The notes: generated by a model from the letters alone, not told the origin. A stretch of 64,000 bases of DNA from UMGS1908 sp964432825 (GCA_964432825.1 CAYSOX010000005.1:37186-101185); one strand, 5' to 3'. Positions 9,821 to 17,389 are shown, counted from the stretch's first letter. Translations and numbers: made by a program.

Positions 9821-9856
9821 ATGCAATTAGTAATAGACGACCTCCTGCTGGAGTAA
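9821..9856 (+). other. Candidate 11-codon leader ORF with self-pairing ribosome site
   Basis: ATG CAA TTA GTA ATA GAC GAC is followed by CTC CTG CTG GAG TAA, encoding MQLVIDDLLLE. GGAGGTGAT (9812-9820), a nearly full anti-16S match, sits right before it. ACCTCC (9840-9845) inside the ORF is the exact complement of GGAGGT, and CTCC (9842-9845) can instead pair with GGAG (9850-9853), so two hairpins exclude one another. This suggests a translation-dependent switch, but no target gene with an obvious link follows. The rest of the 9730-10158 gap is AT-rich, with a repeated ACTTTCTTTGAC (9875-9886 and 10043-10054) and no other gene. Confidence 0.3.
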
Positions 9857-10123
9857 TAAGTTGTTGAAGTACTGACTTTCTTTGACTAATACAATACACT
9901 GTTTTAGGTTGCTTTTAGATTAAAACTATAGGTTAACAGCAAAATTATTAGCGAAGTTTTTAAATATTGAATAAGCATGCAAAAATGTAATTTTAAATAC
10001 AAGTTGTTATACCAAAATCAAAAAAACAAAACCAGATATTTAACTTTCTTTGACCATTAAAAGTATTTCATATAATGGGTGATAATTTCGAATTTAGCAA
10101 GAAATAGTTAGGGTAATTATTTG

Positions 10124-10152
10124 TTGTTTTTTAGGGTAAAATGTAGTACAAT
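10124..10152 (+). promoter_or_regulatory. Promoter giving a probably leaderless dus mRNA
   Basis: TTGTTT (10124-10129), a 17-nt spacer and TACAAT (10147-10152). The ATG lies 6 nt after the -10, and no ribosome site is present. Confidence 0.55.
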
Positions 10153-10158
10153 AGTCGT

Positions 10159-11106
10159 ATGAAAAAATTTAATGTAACAGAATATTTAAAATCTAATAAA
10201 CTTTTACTTGCACCAATGGCGGGTTATACCGACATTGGTTTTCGTCATCTTTGTAGGAGTTATGGTGCAGGAATAGTGTTCACCGAAATGATAAGTTGTA
10301 AGGCTATATTGCATAATAGCGAGAAAACGCGGGTGTTGATGACAACCGAGGCGGATGAGCGTCCAATAGCATTACAACTTTTTGGAAACGACCCTAAAGA
10401 TTTTGAAGAGGTTTTAAAAAAGCCTTTTATCAATGATTATGATATTATTGATATAAATATGGGATGCCCTGCACCAAAAATTGTAAAAAATGGTGAAGGT
10501 TCAGCACTTTTGGAAAATATTCCGCTTGCCGAAAAAATCATAAAAAGTTGTGTAAAAAATACAACCTTACCTGTTTCGGTAAAGTTTAGAAGCGGTGTTG
10601 ATGACAATGCTTTGGTATTTGAAGAGTTTGCAAAAATGTGTGAACGGGCTGGGGCTAGTTTTATTACCTTTCATCCGCGAACAAGGGTTCAAGGCTATGC
10701 AGGGCATTCGGATTGGGAACAAATTAAAAAGGTAAGTCAAATAGTGAATATTCCGGTAATAGCCAGTGGAGATTGTTTGACTTTCCTTGACTTTAAATAT
10801 CTGATTGATGAGTGTGGTGCTTCGGGTGTTATGATAGGGCGTGGTGCAATAGGGCGTCCCGAAATATTTTCAGAGGTTGCAAACAATAAAAAATTAAATT
10901 TAACACTTAGCGAAAAAATTAAGCAAATACAAATTCATTCTGATTATCTACTAAAATATAATCCGCTAAATGTTGTATCGTGTGAAATGAAAAAGCATAT
11001 TTTAGCCTATGTTAAAAATTTGGATGGTTCTACCAAAATGCGGATAGAATTATCAAGGTGCGAAAGTTTGTCGGATGCGATAAAATACTTAGAAGAGCAA
11101 GTTTAA
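10159..11106 (+). CDS. dus: tRNA-dihydrouridine synthase
   Basis: 315 aa. An FMN TIM barrel starts with LLLAPMAGYTDIGFR. The catalytic cysteine lies in NMGCPAPK, the substrate-side segment is HPRTRVQGYAG, and the FMN-phosphate loop is ASGDCLTF...GVMIGRGAIGRP. The enzyme reduces uridine to dihydrouridine in the tRNA D-loop with NADPH. It is closest in look to the DusB type of Bacillota. The gene has its own promoter, whose predicted transcript would start at or next to the ATG. It is followed closely by the pgk promoter. Confidence 0.93.
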   Translation: MKKFNVTEYLKSNKLLLAPMAGYTDIGFRHLCRSYGAGIVFTEMISCKAILHNSEKTRVLMTTEADERPIALQLFGNDPKDFEEVLKKPFINDYDIIDINMGCPAPKIVKNGEGSALLENIPLAEKIIKSCVKNTTLPVSVKFRSGVDDNALVFEEFAKMCERAGASFITFHPRTRVQGYAGHSDWEQIKKVSQIVNIPVIASGDCLTFLDFKYLIDECGASGVMIGRGAIGRPEIFSEVANNKKLNLTLSEKIKQIQIHSDYLLKYNPLNVVSCEMKKHILAYVKNLDGSTKMRIELSRCESLSDAIKYLEEQV

Positions 11107-11119
11107 GCCAATTATTTAT

Positions 11120-11149
11120 TTGACAATTGAAAGTAATTTTTGTTACAAT
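11120..11149 (+). promoter_or_regulatory. Promoter of the pgk-tpiA operon
   Basis: TTGACA (11120-11125), an 18-nt spacer and TACAAT (11144-11149), upstream of an AAAGGGGGAG ribosome site. Confidence 0.8.
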
Positions 11150-11180
11150 ATAAGCGTAAATTTACAAAGGGGGAGTTTTT

Positions 11181-12368
11181 ATGAATAAAAAAACTTTTAA
11201 AGATATAGATGTTTCTGGAAAAAGAGTTTTAGTTAGAGTAGACTTCAATGTTCCAGTAGATGATAAAAATAATATAATTGATGATACAAGAATTGTTGCG
11301 GCTATTCCAACAATCAAATATCTAGTCAATAATAATGCCAAGGTTATTCTTTGTTCACACCTTGGAAGACCGGGTGGAGTTTTTAATGAAACATATTCAT
11401 TAAAATTAGTATTGCCACGACTAAAAGAATTGTTGGGTCAAGATGTAAAAATGGCTTCAGATGTTATTGGGGAATCAGCAAGAGAACTTTCTGCAAACCT
11501 TAAAGAGGGAGAAGTTATGATGCTAGAAAATGTTCGTTTCCACAAAGAAGAAGAGGCGAATGATGAAGAATTTTCTAAAAACTTGTCTTCACTTGCCGAC
11601 ATTTTTGTTCTAGATGCATTTGGAACTGCGCATAGAGCACATGCGTCAACTGCAGGTGTTGCAAGATATATTCCTGCAGTGGCAGGTTTTTTGGTCGCAA
11701 AAGAAGTAACTGAAATTGAAAAGGTTACCAGTGACCCAGAGCGTCCATCGGTTGTAATCTTCGGTGGAAAGAAGGTTTCAGATAAAATCGGCGTAATTTC
11801 TGCACTTATGGATAAGGCTAATACTATCTTAATTGGCGGGGCTATGGCTTTCACCTTTATTGTTGCAAAGGGCGGTGAGATTGGCTTAAGTAGATATGAA
11901 AAAGACAAGGTGGAACTTGCAAAGCAAATTATGGAACTAGCAGATAAGAAAAATGTAAAACTATTATTGCCGGTTGATTCGGTTGTTACTAAAGAATTTG
12001 CACCAAATGCAAAAGCAAAGAATGTAGATTCATATAAAATACCTGCCGATTGCCAAAGTATGGATATTGGTCCAAAAACAAGAAAGTTATTTGCAAAAGA
12101 AATTAAAAATGCAAAGACAGTCGTTTGGAATGGTCCAATGGGAGTTTATGAATTCAAAAAGTTCCAAAAGGGAACCATTGCTGTTGCAAAGGCTATTGCA
12201 AAAAGCGGTGCGGTTAGTGTAGTCGGTGGCGGAGATAGTGCTGCAGCAGTTAGAGAAAGTGGCTATGCAGATAAAATAACTCATATTTCAACGGGCGGTG
12301 GTGCTACATTGGAATTCTTGGAAGGAAAAACCTTGCCAGGTATTGCAATGCTTAATGATAGAGATTAG
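11181..12368 (+). CDS. pgk: Phosphoglycerate kinase
   Basis: 395 aa, the normal length. Family signatures in order: KRVLVRVDFNVPVDD at the N-terminus, CSHLGRPGG (3-phosphoglycerate site), MLENVRFHKEEEAND, DAFGTAHRAHAST, the hinge region VIFGGKKVSDK, and the nucleotide-end motif GGGDSAAAV. It transfers phosphate from 1,3-bisphosphoglycerate to ADP in glycolysis, in the cytosol. The VRFHKEE and GTAHRAH segments are slightly changed from the usual xRFhxgE and GaaHRAHaS but stay in family range. A strong promoter precedes it, and tpiA follows 15 nt later in the same operon. Confidence 0.97.
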   Translation: MNKKTFKDIDVSGKRVLVRVDFNVPVDDKNNIIDDTRIVAAIPTIKYLVNNNAKVILCSHLGRPGGVFNETYSLKLVLPRLKELLGQDVKMASDVIGESARELSANLKEGEVMMLENVRFHKEEEANDEEFSKNLSSLADIFVLDAFGTAHRAHASTAGVARYIPAVAGFLVAKEVTEIEKVTSDPERPSVVIFGGKKVSDKIGVISALMDKANTILIGGAMAFTFIVAKGGEIGLSRYEKDKVELAKQIMELADKKNVKLLLPVDSVVTKEFAPNAKAKNVDSYKIPADCQSMDIGPKTRKLFAKEIKNAKTVVWNGPMGVYEFKKFQKGTIAVAKAIAKSGAVSVVGGGDSAAAVRESGYADKITHISTGGGATLEFLEGKTLPGIAMLNDRD

Positions 12369-12383
12369 TTTTAAGGAGAAAAT

Positions 12384-13145
12384 ATGAAAAGATATTTAAT
12401 TGCGGGCAATTGGAAGATGAATAAAACCATTGCCGAAACAGAGGCTTTTATTAACGAATTAAAAGAAAAAATGCCTAAAACACGAAATGATGTTTTGATT
12501 TGCCCTCCATTTTTGGCAATCCCCAAAGCAAGTGAATTAACCAGCGGTACCAACATCCAAATTGGTGCACAAAATATGCATTATGATGAAAAAGGTGCTT
12601 ACACGGGTGAAATTAGCGCAAAAATGCTAAAGGAAGTAGGAGTTAACTATTGTATTATAGGTCATAGCAGTAGGCGTTCGTTGGATGGCGAGACGGATGA
12701 AAAGATAAATAAGAAAATTAAAAGGGCTATTGCAAGTGGAATTACACCAATTTTATGTATTGGAGAAACTTCTACACAACGCGAGCAAAACCGAACTTAT
12801 AGGGTTTTAAAGAAACAACTTTCACTAGACTTAGATGGTGTAGAAGAGCCTGAGGCAGTTGTAATTGCATATGAACCTCTTTGGGCAATATCCGATGGGG
12901 AACATCCAGCGCCAACTCCAACAATTGAAGAAATTGCAAATGTAAATAGTGGAATAAAGCGAGTTTTAAGACAAATGTTTGGTAAAGACCCTGTTAAGAA
13001 AATTCGTATCCTATATGGCGGAAGTGTGAGCGGGGATAATGCAAAGGAAATTATGGAAGAGAGAAGTATTAGTGGCGTTCTAGTTGGCGGTGCTAGTATG
13101 AATGTTGATAAATGGGTTTCAATCATTGAAGCGTCAAACAAATAA
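12384..13145 (+). CDS. tpiA: Triosephosphate isomerase, non-canonical active-site residues
   Basis: 253 aa, standard length. AGNWKMNKT gives the substrate Asn and Lys. The catalytic His lies in IIGHSSRR and the catalytic Glu in AYEPLWAI; the phosphate loop YGGSVSGDNA is intact. Two sites are unusual: the near-universal GHSERR reads GHSSRR, losing the conserved Glu next to the active site, and the flexible loop 6, usually WAIGTGK, reads WAISDGEHPAP. It interconverts glyceraldehyde-3-phosphate and dihydroxyacetone phosphate. Its operon position behind pgk supports the assignment. Whether it is fully active cannot be judged from sequence. Confidence 0.92.
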   Translation: MKRYLIAGNWKMNKTIAETEAFINELKEKMPKTRNDVLICPPFLAIPKASELTSGTNIQIGAQNMHYDEKGAYTGEISAKMLKEVGVNYCIIGHSSRRSLDGETDEKINKKIKRAIASGITPILCIGETSTQREQNRTYRVLKKQLSLDLDGVEEPEAVVIAYEPLWAISDGEHPAPTPTIEEIANVNSGIKRVLRQMFGKDPVKKIRILYGGSVSGDNAKEIMEERSISGVLVGGASMNVDKWVSIIEASNK

Positions 13146-13160
13146 ATTTTGGCAAAGGTA

Positions 13161-13189
13161 TTGAAATTTATCACAATATGTGTTATAAT
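13161..13189 (+). promoter_or_regulatory. Promoter of a small membrane protein gene
   Basis: TTGAAA (13161-13166), a 17-nt spacer and TATAAT (13184-13189), nearly identical to 6917-6945. Confidence 0.8.
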
Positions 13190-13215
13190 TGGTTGTAGAT
13201 AAGGGGTAAATTAAT

Positions 13216-13449
13216 ATGCAAACAATCTGTTCTATAATCCAATTTATATTAGCACAGAATGAAAAGCAAAAATCCGAAACATATGTGGGGATTTGTGTTT
13301 TGGCTTTACTAAGTTGTATTTTTATTGTTGATATGTTTGCAAAGCAGACATGGGCTAAAGAAAAAGCATTGAAGAAAATTTATATGTTCTTTTCTTTCGT
13401 GTCAATCTTTGTGTTTATAATTTTATGGTTTTACTTAAGAAAAAATTAG
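13216..13449 (+). CDS. Small two-helix membrane protein, unknown
   Basis: 77 aa. Hydrophobic segments at about residues 24-40 and 55-73 are separated by a basic loop (KQTWAKEKALKK), and a YLRKN tail stays cytoplasmic by the positive-inside rule. The ribosome site AGGGG is well placed. It has its own promoter, which resembles that of the other small membrane gene at 6975, although the proteins are not alike. It lies between tpiA and secG. I do not recognise the family. Confidence 0.6.
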   Translation: MQTICSIIQFILAQNEKQKSETYVGICVLALLSCIFIVDMFAKQTWAKEKALKKIYMFFSFVSIFVFIILWFYLRKN

Positions 13450-13457
13450 TAAAGTTA

Positions 13458-13487
13458 TTGAAAATGGTTTGCTGTGTATGTTATAAT
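13458..13487 (+). promoter_or_regulatory. Promoter of secG
   Basis: TTGAAA (13458-13463), an 18-nt spacer and TATAAT (13482-13487), followed by a GGAGG ribosome site. Confidence 0.75.
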
Positions 13488-13514
13488 ACTAGCATAAATT
13501 AATGGAGGAATATA

Positions 13515-13844
13515 ATGGTACAAAAAATGATGAATTTACTAGCAGATGGAAAAATCAGACCAGATTGGGTTGTAAAATCTTTCCCAATAATTAAAACGGT
13601 TGTTGTCGGGGTTTTGCTTGTATGTGCAATTTTTATGATTATTGCTGTTTTGGTTCAACAAGGCAATACAAATGGTATTCAAGGTATCACAGGTGATTCT
13701 AGCGACACTTTCTACAATCGCAATAAAGGTCAATCAATGCAAGGAAAAATTAAGAAACTTACAGTTATTGATGCAATTTTAATGATGACACTTTGCATTG
13801 TTTATTTGATACTAAACACCATATACAGTGGCGGTTTAGTTTAA
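13515..13844 (+). CDS. secG: Preprotein translocase subunit SecG
   Basis: 109 aa. Two membrane helices (about residues 26-47 and 83-104) flank the conserved cytoplasmic loop LVQQGNTNGIQGITG, followed by DTFYNRNKGQSMQG, the SecG signature. SecG is the small subunit of the SecYEG channel and aids protein export. Its N-terminus is about 25 residues longer than usual SecG. The neighbourhood after pgk/tpiA is common in Bacillota. It is followed by a 500-nt gap with a terminator at 14000. Confidence 0.92.
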   Translation: MVQKMMNLLADGKIRPDWVVKSFPIIKTVVVGVLLVCAIFMIIAVLVQQGNTNGIQGITGDSSDTFYNRNKGQSMQGKIKKLTVIDAILMMTLCIVYLILNTIYSGGLV

Positions 13845-13999
13845 TCTAAAAGATATATAAATTCAACGAATTTAACTTTTAAGTTGTTGCAAAAAATTAT
13901 AATGTGTTATAAAAATTTCAACTTTAAAACAATATTGAATTTGATAGTTTACAGATTAAAATATAAAATTTACAAACAATTTAAAAACGAACTTAATTT

Positions 14000-14047
14000 G
14001 AAGTGAGCCATAAAAGATATAATTTTAGGGTTCACTTCATTTTTTGT
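14000..14047 (+). terminator. Probable terminator downstream of secG
   Basis: GAAGTGAGCC (14000-14009) pairs with GGTTCACTTC (14029-14038, one G-T pair), followed by ATTTTTTG. It lies 155 nt after the secG stop; the AT-rich stretch between holds nothing I can identify. Confidence 0.65.
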
Positions 14048-14111
14048 TGTGGATTTACGTTGGCTTTATTAAAACACTTGCTTGTACTAAAAAATAAAAG
14101 TTTTATCATTA

Positions 14112-14317
14112 TAAAACGCAAGGGGTTGTGGAGGTTATTCAAGTTTGCAATTATATTGAAAGATGAAAATTAAAATATTATATTTGGATGTGTAATTATT
14201 TGCTTTTTCAAATGAAACGCAAGGGAGTTTGTAGGTCATTCAAGTTTAAAATTATTTTGAAAGATGAAAAAATTAAAGATTATTATATTTGCAATGTATA
14301 AATTTTTATCTTTTTCC
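14112..14317 (+). repeat. Imperfect 101-bp tandem duplication
   Basis: Two adjacent copies share AACGCAAGG, GTCATTCAAGTTT-like and TTGAAAGATGAAAA blocks. The ACGCA of copy one is at 14116 and of copy two at 14217, a period of 101. The second copy ends just before the DUF378 gene's ribosome site. No ORF spans it. It occupies most of the gap between the terminator and the gene. Confidence 0.65.
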
Positions 14318-14344
14318 TAAACTATATCTATAAGGAGAGATTTT

Positions 14345-14551
14345 ATGGCAATTGTAACACTTATAGCATTAATTATAACCATAATTGGGGCAACAAATTG
14401 GTTCTTGGTCGGTGTATTCACCTTCAATCTTGTAACTTGGATATTTGGAGTGGGTATCTTTGCAAGAATTATTTATGCTTTAGTTGGTATTGCGGGATTT
14501 TGGTTGATTTATATGCTAATTAAAAACCGTGGAAAAATATTTGTAGAATAA
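14345..14551 (+). CDS. DUF378-family small membrane protein
   Basis: 68 aa. Two membrane helices, with the DUF378 hallmark GATNWFLVGVFTFNLV around residue 15 and a second block AGFWLIYMLIKNRG near the C-terminus. Members are found in many Bacillota and their function is unknown. A strong AAGGAGAG ribosome site precedes the ATG, and a strong terminator follows, so it is a single-gene unit. Confidence 0.85.
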   Translation: MAIVTLIALIITIIGATNWFLVGVFTFNLVTWIFGVGIFARIIYALVGIAGFWLIYMLIKNRGKIFVE

Positions 14552-14572
14552 TAGAGCAGATATTTATCCAAC

Positions 14573-14608
14573 AAAAAGGCTTTGATAAATTTGTCAAAGC
14601 CTTTTTAT
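14573..14608 (+). terminator. Rho-independent terminator
   Basis: A perfect 13-bp stem (AAAAAGGCTTTGA / TCAAAGCCTTTTT) with an 8-nt loop. Confidence 0.92.
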
Positions 14609-14732
14609 CTTTCGAATAAAATTTTCATAATGTATTAGTAATATATTAAAATTAGTTTAAACTTTTCCCATATTACCATAAAAACATATCTGCAAATTTC
14701 ATTTTCACAGGGTTGTATTAAAACTTTTTTTG

Positions 14733-14822
14733 AAAGCCAAAATATGGGAAGGAAAATCATTCTACGAAGCAAAAAAAAGAGATGACTTGGATAGATTAGG
14801 TGTATTTCTGTATGTCTGGTAA
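14733..14822 (+). pseudogene. Possible remnant of a protein-coding gene
   Basis: In one frame the sequence reads KAKIWEGKSFYEA then KKRDDLDRLGVFLYVW before a TAA, with ordinary codon choice and amino-acid balance unlike the surrounding AT-rich spacer. No start codon or ribosome site is in frame, and the frame closes with TAA about 55 bases upstream. It may be a decayed gene end, or chance. The remaining gap between the DUF378 terminator and the tRNA-Arg terminator (14609-14910) shows nothing else. Confidence 0.22.
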
Positions 14823-14904
14823 GAAGTATTTTAACACGCAAAAAAAATAAAAGGTGTAAAAGTAATAATAAATCATTTTTAGTTTTATAAAAGGTATATA
14901 TTAA

Positions 14905-14940
14905 AAACAAAAAAAGACAACAGTAATTTGTCGTCTTTTT
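14905..14940 (-). terminator. Terminator of tRNA-Arg
   Basis: On the minus strand AAAAAGACGACA pairs with TGTTGTCTTTTT (one G-U pair), followed by TTTG, 7 nt after the encoded CCA. Confidence 0.8.
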
Positions 14941-14946
14941 ATAAAT

Positions 14947-15023
<77 letters not shown>

Positions 15024-15135
15024 ATATAAAAATTTTTGCAAAATTTTAAGTGAAGAATGAAGAGTAAAGGGTTTAGTGGTAGATTTTATGTTTTGGTGCA
15101 CTTTGGGTGTAAGTTGAGTGTTTGTTTTACATAAT

Positions 15136-15301
15136 GCAAAGTCTAATTGTGTAGCAAGTTGTGTACTCGGGGTGCTGGTTATTTGTTCGTTAAAAACAAC
15201 GCAAAAGCCTAATTGTGTAGTAGGTGGTGTTTTAGTGTATGTGGCGTATTTGCTAAATACAACTCAAAAGTCTAATTGTGTAGCAAGTTGTGTACTTTAT
15301 A
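15136..15301 (+). repeat. Three tandem copies of a 63-66-bp unit
   Basis: The unit begins CAAAAGTCTAATTGTGTAG, followed by a variable part. Copies are anchored at 15142, 15208 and 15271 (spacings 66 and 63). The spacings are multiples of three, so a weak reading frame stays open (repeating SNCVASCVL), but there is no ribosome site and the start would be GTG. I treat it as an intergenic repeat. The flanks 15024-15135 and 15302-15447 show no gene. Confidence 0.6.
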
Positions 15302-15447
15302 TTGCGGTTGTGGATTTGTTGAACTTAAGCGGGTTAAAAATTGTTGTAATTGAACGAGGGTTGTAATTTTGTCGCGAAGAAAGGTTTTTGTCACTAACAA
15401 TTTTTTGCATTGGTAATTTTACATAAAAGCATTTTGATATGTTGTAA

Positions 15448-15538
15448 TTGTGTTGTGTTTTTTTGAGTAGTATAATTCACATAACTATTGAGGATATTTG
15501 CTATGCTACTTAGAAATGATATCACGAAAATACTCTAA
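15448..15538 (+). promoter_or_regulatory. Promoter plus 11-codon ORF, possible leader or decayed gene
   Basis: TTGTGT (15448-15453), a 17-nt spacer and TATAAT (15471-15476) form a fair promoter. Downstream, TTGAGGA precedes ATG at 15503, which opens MLLRNDITKIL and stops at TAA (15536-15538). A shift of frame within the last codons would continue in a Lys-rich frame (KYSKVKGNKIAGKKV), so this may be a broken small protein gene. The stretch 15539-15657 shows nothing further. Confidence 0.3.
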
Positions 15539-15657
15539 AGTCAAGGGAAATAAAATAGCAGGGAAAAAAGTGTGAAATTTTTGTTGCTCATAAATGCTAT
15601 AACTGTTGGGTGGTGGAATAAAATATGGAGTTAGATTTGTAATAGTTATTATTATTC

Positions 15658-15686
15658 TTGATTTTGGGTAAATTTTTTGATATAAT
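15658..15686 (+). promoter_or_regulatory. Promoter giving a probably leaderless mrnC-rlmB-sigH mRNA
   Basis: TTGATT (15658-15663), a 17-nt spacer and TATAAT (15681-15686). The mrnC ATG starts 8 nt after the -10, and there is no ribosome site. Confidence 0.7.
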
Positions 15687-15693
15687 CTAGACT

Positions 15694-16110
15694 ATGGAAG
15701 AAATTAATAAATTATTTTTATGTGATTATGATGTAAAAGATGTTAAGGTTTTAAATCCGTTAGTGTTAGCATTTGTTGGTGACACATTCTTTTCTTTTTA
15801 TATAAAAACAAAAAGGTTGAATTTATTTAAAAGCAAGGTTAATAATTTAAATAAAGAGTCTTGCAATTTAGTTAATGCGCATACGCAAATGGAGTTTTTG
15901 TTTAAAATTATTGATAGTTTAACAGAAGATGAAAGGGATGTTGTTATGCGTGCAAGGAATACAAATATTCATAGTCGTGCGAAGAATTTTTCAATTGAAG
16001 AATATCGATATGCGACCGCGTTTGAATCGCTTTTGGGGTATTTATATTTAACCAAAAAAATAGAGCGGTTAAACCAGTTATTAGATTTAGTGTTTTTGGA
16101 GGAAATGTAA
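15694..16110 (+). CDS. mrnC: Mini-ribonuclease III
   Basis: 138 aa. This is the RNase III catalytic fold without the dsRNA-binding domain. The signature blocks are NPLVLAFVGDTFF (catalytic Asp in VGD), VNAHTQ, and ARNTNIHSRAKNFSIEEYRYATAFESLLGYLYL in sequence, matching the B. subtilis enzyme that matures 23S rRNA ends. The stop is immediately followed by the rlmB ATG, and the rlmB ribosome site GGAGG lies inside the last mrnC codons. mrnC-rlmB-sigH is conserved order in Bacillota. The mRNA appears to be leaderless. Confidence 0.93.
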   Translation: MEEINKLFLCDYDVKDVKVLNPLVLAFVGDTFFSFYIKTKRLNLFKSKVNNLNKESCNLVNAHTQMEFLFKIIDSLTEDERDVVMRARNTNIHSRAKNFSIEEYRYATAFESLLGYLYLTKKIERLNQLLDLVFLEEM

Positions 16111-16833
16111 ATGAAATATGAAGGGAAAAATGCTTGCAGAGAGGCATTAAGAACGGAGAAAACTATCGATAAATTAATGGTTCAAAACGGGATTGAAGAC
16201 CGTGAAATTGTTGAACTTGCAAAGAAGAGGGGTGTAAAAATTCAATTTTGCAATAAGCAAGTTTTAGATGAGCAATCGGCAACAAAGAAGCATCAAGGGG
16301 TGATTTTGTTCACTTCGGATTTCGTGTATTCAAGTGTGGAAGAAATTGTATCGGATGCAAACAAAAAAGGTGAAGATTTGCTTATTTTAATTTTAGATGG
16401 AATTGAAGACCCGCATAATCTTGGTAGTATTTTAAGGGTTGCAGAGTGTTCAGGTGTCCACGGGGTAATTATTCCAAAGCATAGAGCCGTATCGGTAAAT
16501 GAGACGGTTGCAAAAGTTTCAGCGGGGGCAGTTTCGCGAGTTAAGGTTGCAAGAGTTACAAATATTAATGATGAAATTAAGAGATTGAAAGAGCAAGGTG
16601 TTTTCGTTTTTGTTGCTGATATGGATGGCGAAAGTATGTACAGAACCAATCTTACAGGGAATATAGCGATAGTGGTTGGTTCAGAGGGCTTTGGCGTAAG
16701 TGCGTTAACTCGCAAACTTGCAGATGGTATTATTAGCATTCCTATGTTTGGAAAAATTAATTCATTAAATGCTTCGGTAAGTGCGGGCATTGTTACGTAT
16801 GAGGCTGTAAGACAAAGAATGCAAAGGAAGTAG
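16111..16833 (+). CDS. rlmB: 23S rRNA 2'-O-ribose methyltransferase (TrmH/SPOUT family)
   Basis: 240 aa. The N-terminal substrate-binding part is EGKNACREAL. The SPOUT knot follows, with LILDGIEDPHNLGSILR, then IVVGSEGFGVS and SIPMFGKINSLNASVSAG, the three SAM-binding motifs of the TrmH group. RlmB/YacO-like enzymes methylate guanosine in 23S rRNA (G2251 in E. coli numbering). It sits in its conserved place between mrnC and sigH. The related yacP/rae1 gene usually found after it is absent here. Confidence 0.93.
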   Translation: MKYEGKNACREALRTEKTIDKLMVQNGIEDREIVELAKKRGVKIQFCNKQVLDEQSATKKHQGVILFTSDFVYSSVEEIVSDANKKGEDLLILILDGIEDPHNLGSILRVAECSGVHGVIIPKHRAVSVNETVAKVSAGAVSRVKVARVTNINDEIKRLKEQGVFVFVADMDGESMYRTNLTGNIAIVVGSEGFGVSALTRKLADGIISIPMFGKINSLNASVSAGIVTYEAVRQRMQRK

Positions 16834-16836
16834 TCT

Positions 16837-17388
16837 ATGAAGATACAAGAGGATGAGTTAAATAGAGTCATATCCGAAAGGCTTGCTGATGTTACGGTTA
16901 TTGCAAAAAAGTATTTTATTTCGGGTGGAAGTGAAGATGATTTAATTCAAGAAGGTTTAATTGGGTTGATAGACGGAATTAATGCCTTTGATGAAAAATA
17001 TGGAGATATTAATTCGGAAAGTTTCAAAAGTTTTATTTTAATGTGTGCAAAACGCCAAATATTGGATGCTATTAAAATGGATAATGGAAAGAAAAATTCC
17101 GCTTTAAACAATTCAATTTCTTTAAATGAAGGCTTTGAAAAAAATCAAGAGAGTGGTGTGCAGAATGTTCGTATTCAAACACCCGAAGAAATTGTTATGG
17201 ATAAATTGGAGCAAGAAGAAGCGACGAAATCTATATTTATTAAACTATCCGAAAATGAAAAAAGTGTACTGGAATTATATTTAAGTGGTTGCAAACAATC
17301 TGAAATTGCGGTACAATTAAATAAATCTATAAAGAGTATAGATAATACATTGCAAAGAATAAAAAATAAGATAAAGGGGAGAGGTTAA
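16837..17388 (+). CDS. sigH: Sigma-70-family factor, SigH-like
   Basis: 183 aa. Region 2 is visible as SEDDLIQEGLIGLIDGINAFDEKYG then FILMCAKRQILDAIK. Region 4 follows as LSENEKSVLELYLSGCKQSEIAVQLNKSIKSIDNTLQRIK, an HTH. Position after mrnC-rlmB matches B. subtilis sigH, which drives transition-state and early sporulation or competence genes. It is somewhat shorter than the usual ~210 aa. No other sporulation gene is visible in the window except the SpoVB-like flippase, so its role here may not be sporulation. Confidence 0.8.
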   Translation: MKIQEDELNRVISERLADVTVIAKKYFISGGSEDDLIQEGLIGLIDGINAFDEKYGDINSESFKSFILMCAKRQILDAIKMDNGKKNSALNNSISLNEGFEKNQESGVQNVRIQTPEEIVMDKLEQEEATKSIFIKLSENEKSVLELYLSGCKQSEIAVQLNKSIKSIDNTLQRIKNKIKGRG

Positions 17389-17389
17389 T

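Noticed and set aside
14635..14910. Minus-strand 91-codon frame
   Set aside because: Leu/Phe-rich reading of A-rich spacer, no ribosome site, ends near the tRNA-Arg terminator.
15118..15366. 82-codon frame over the tandem repeats
   Set aside because: GTG start without a ribosome site; low-complexity repeating peptide; explained by repeats whose lengths are multiples of three.
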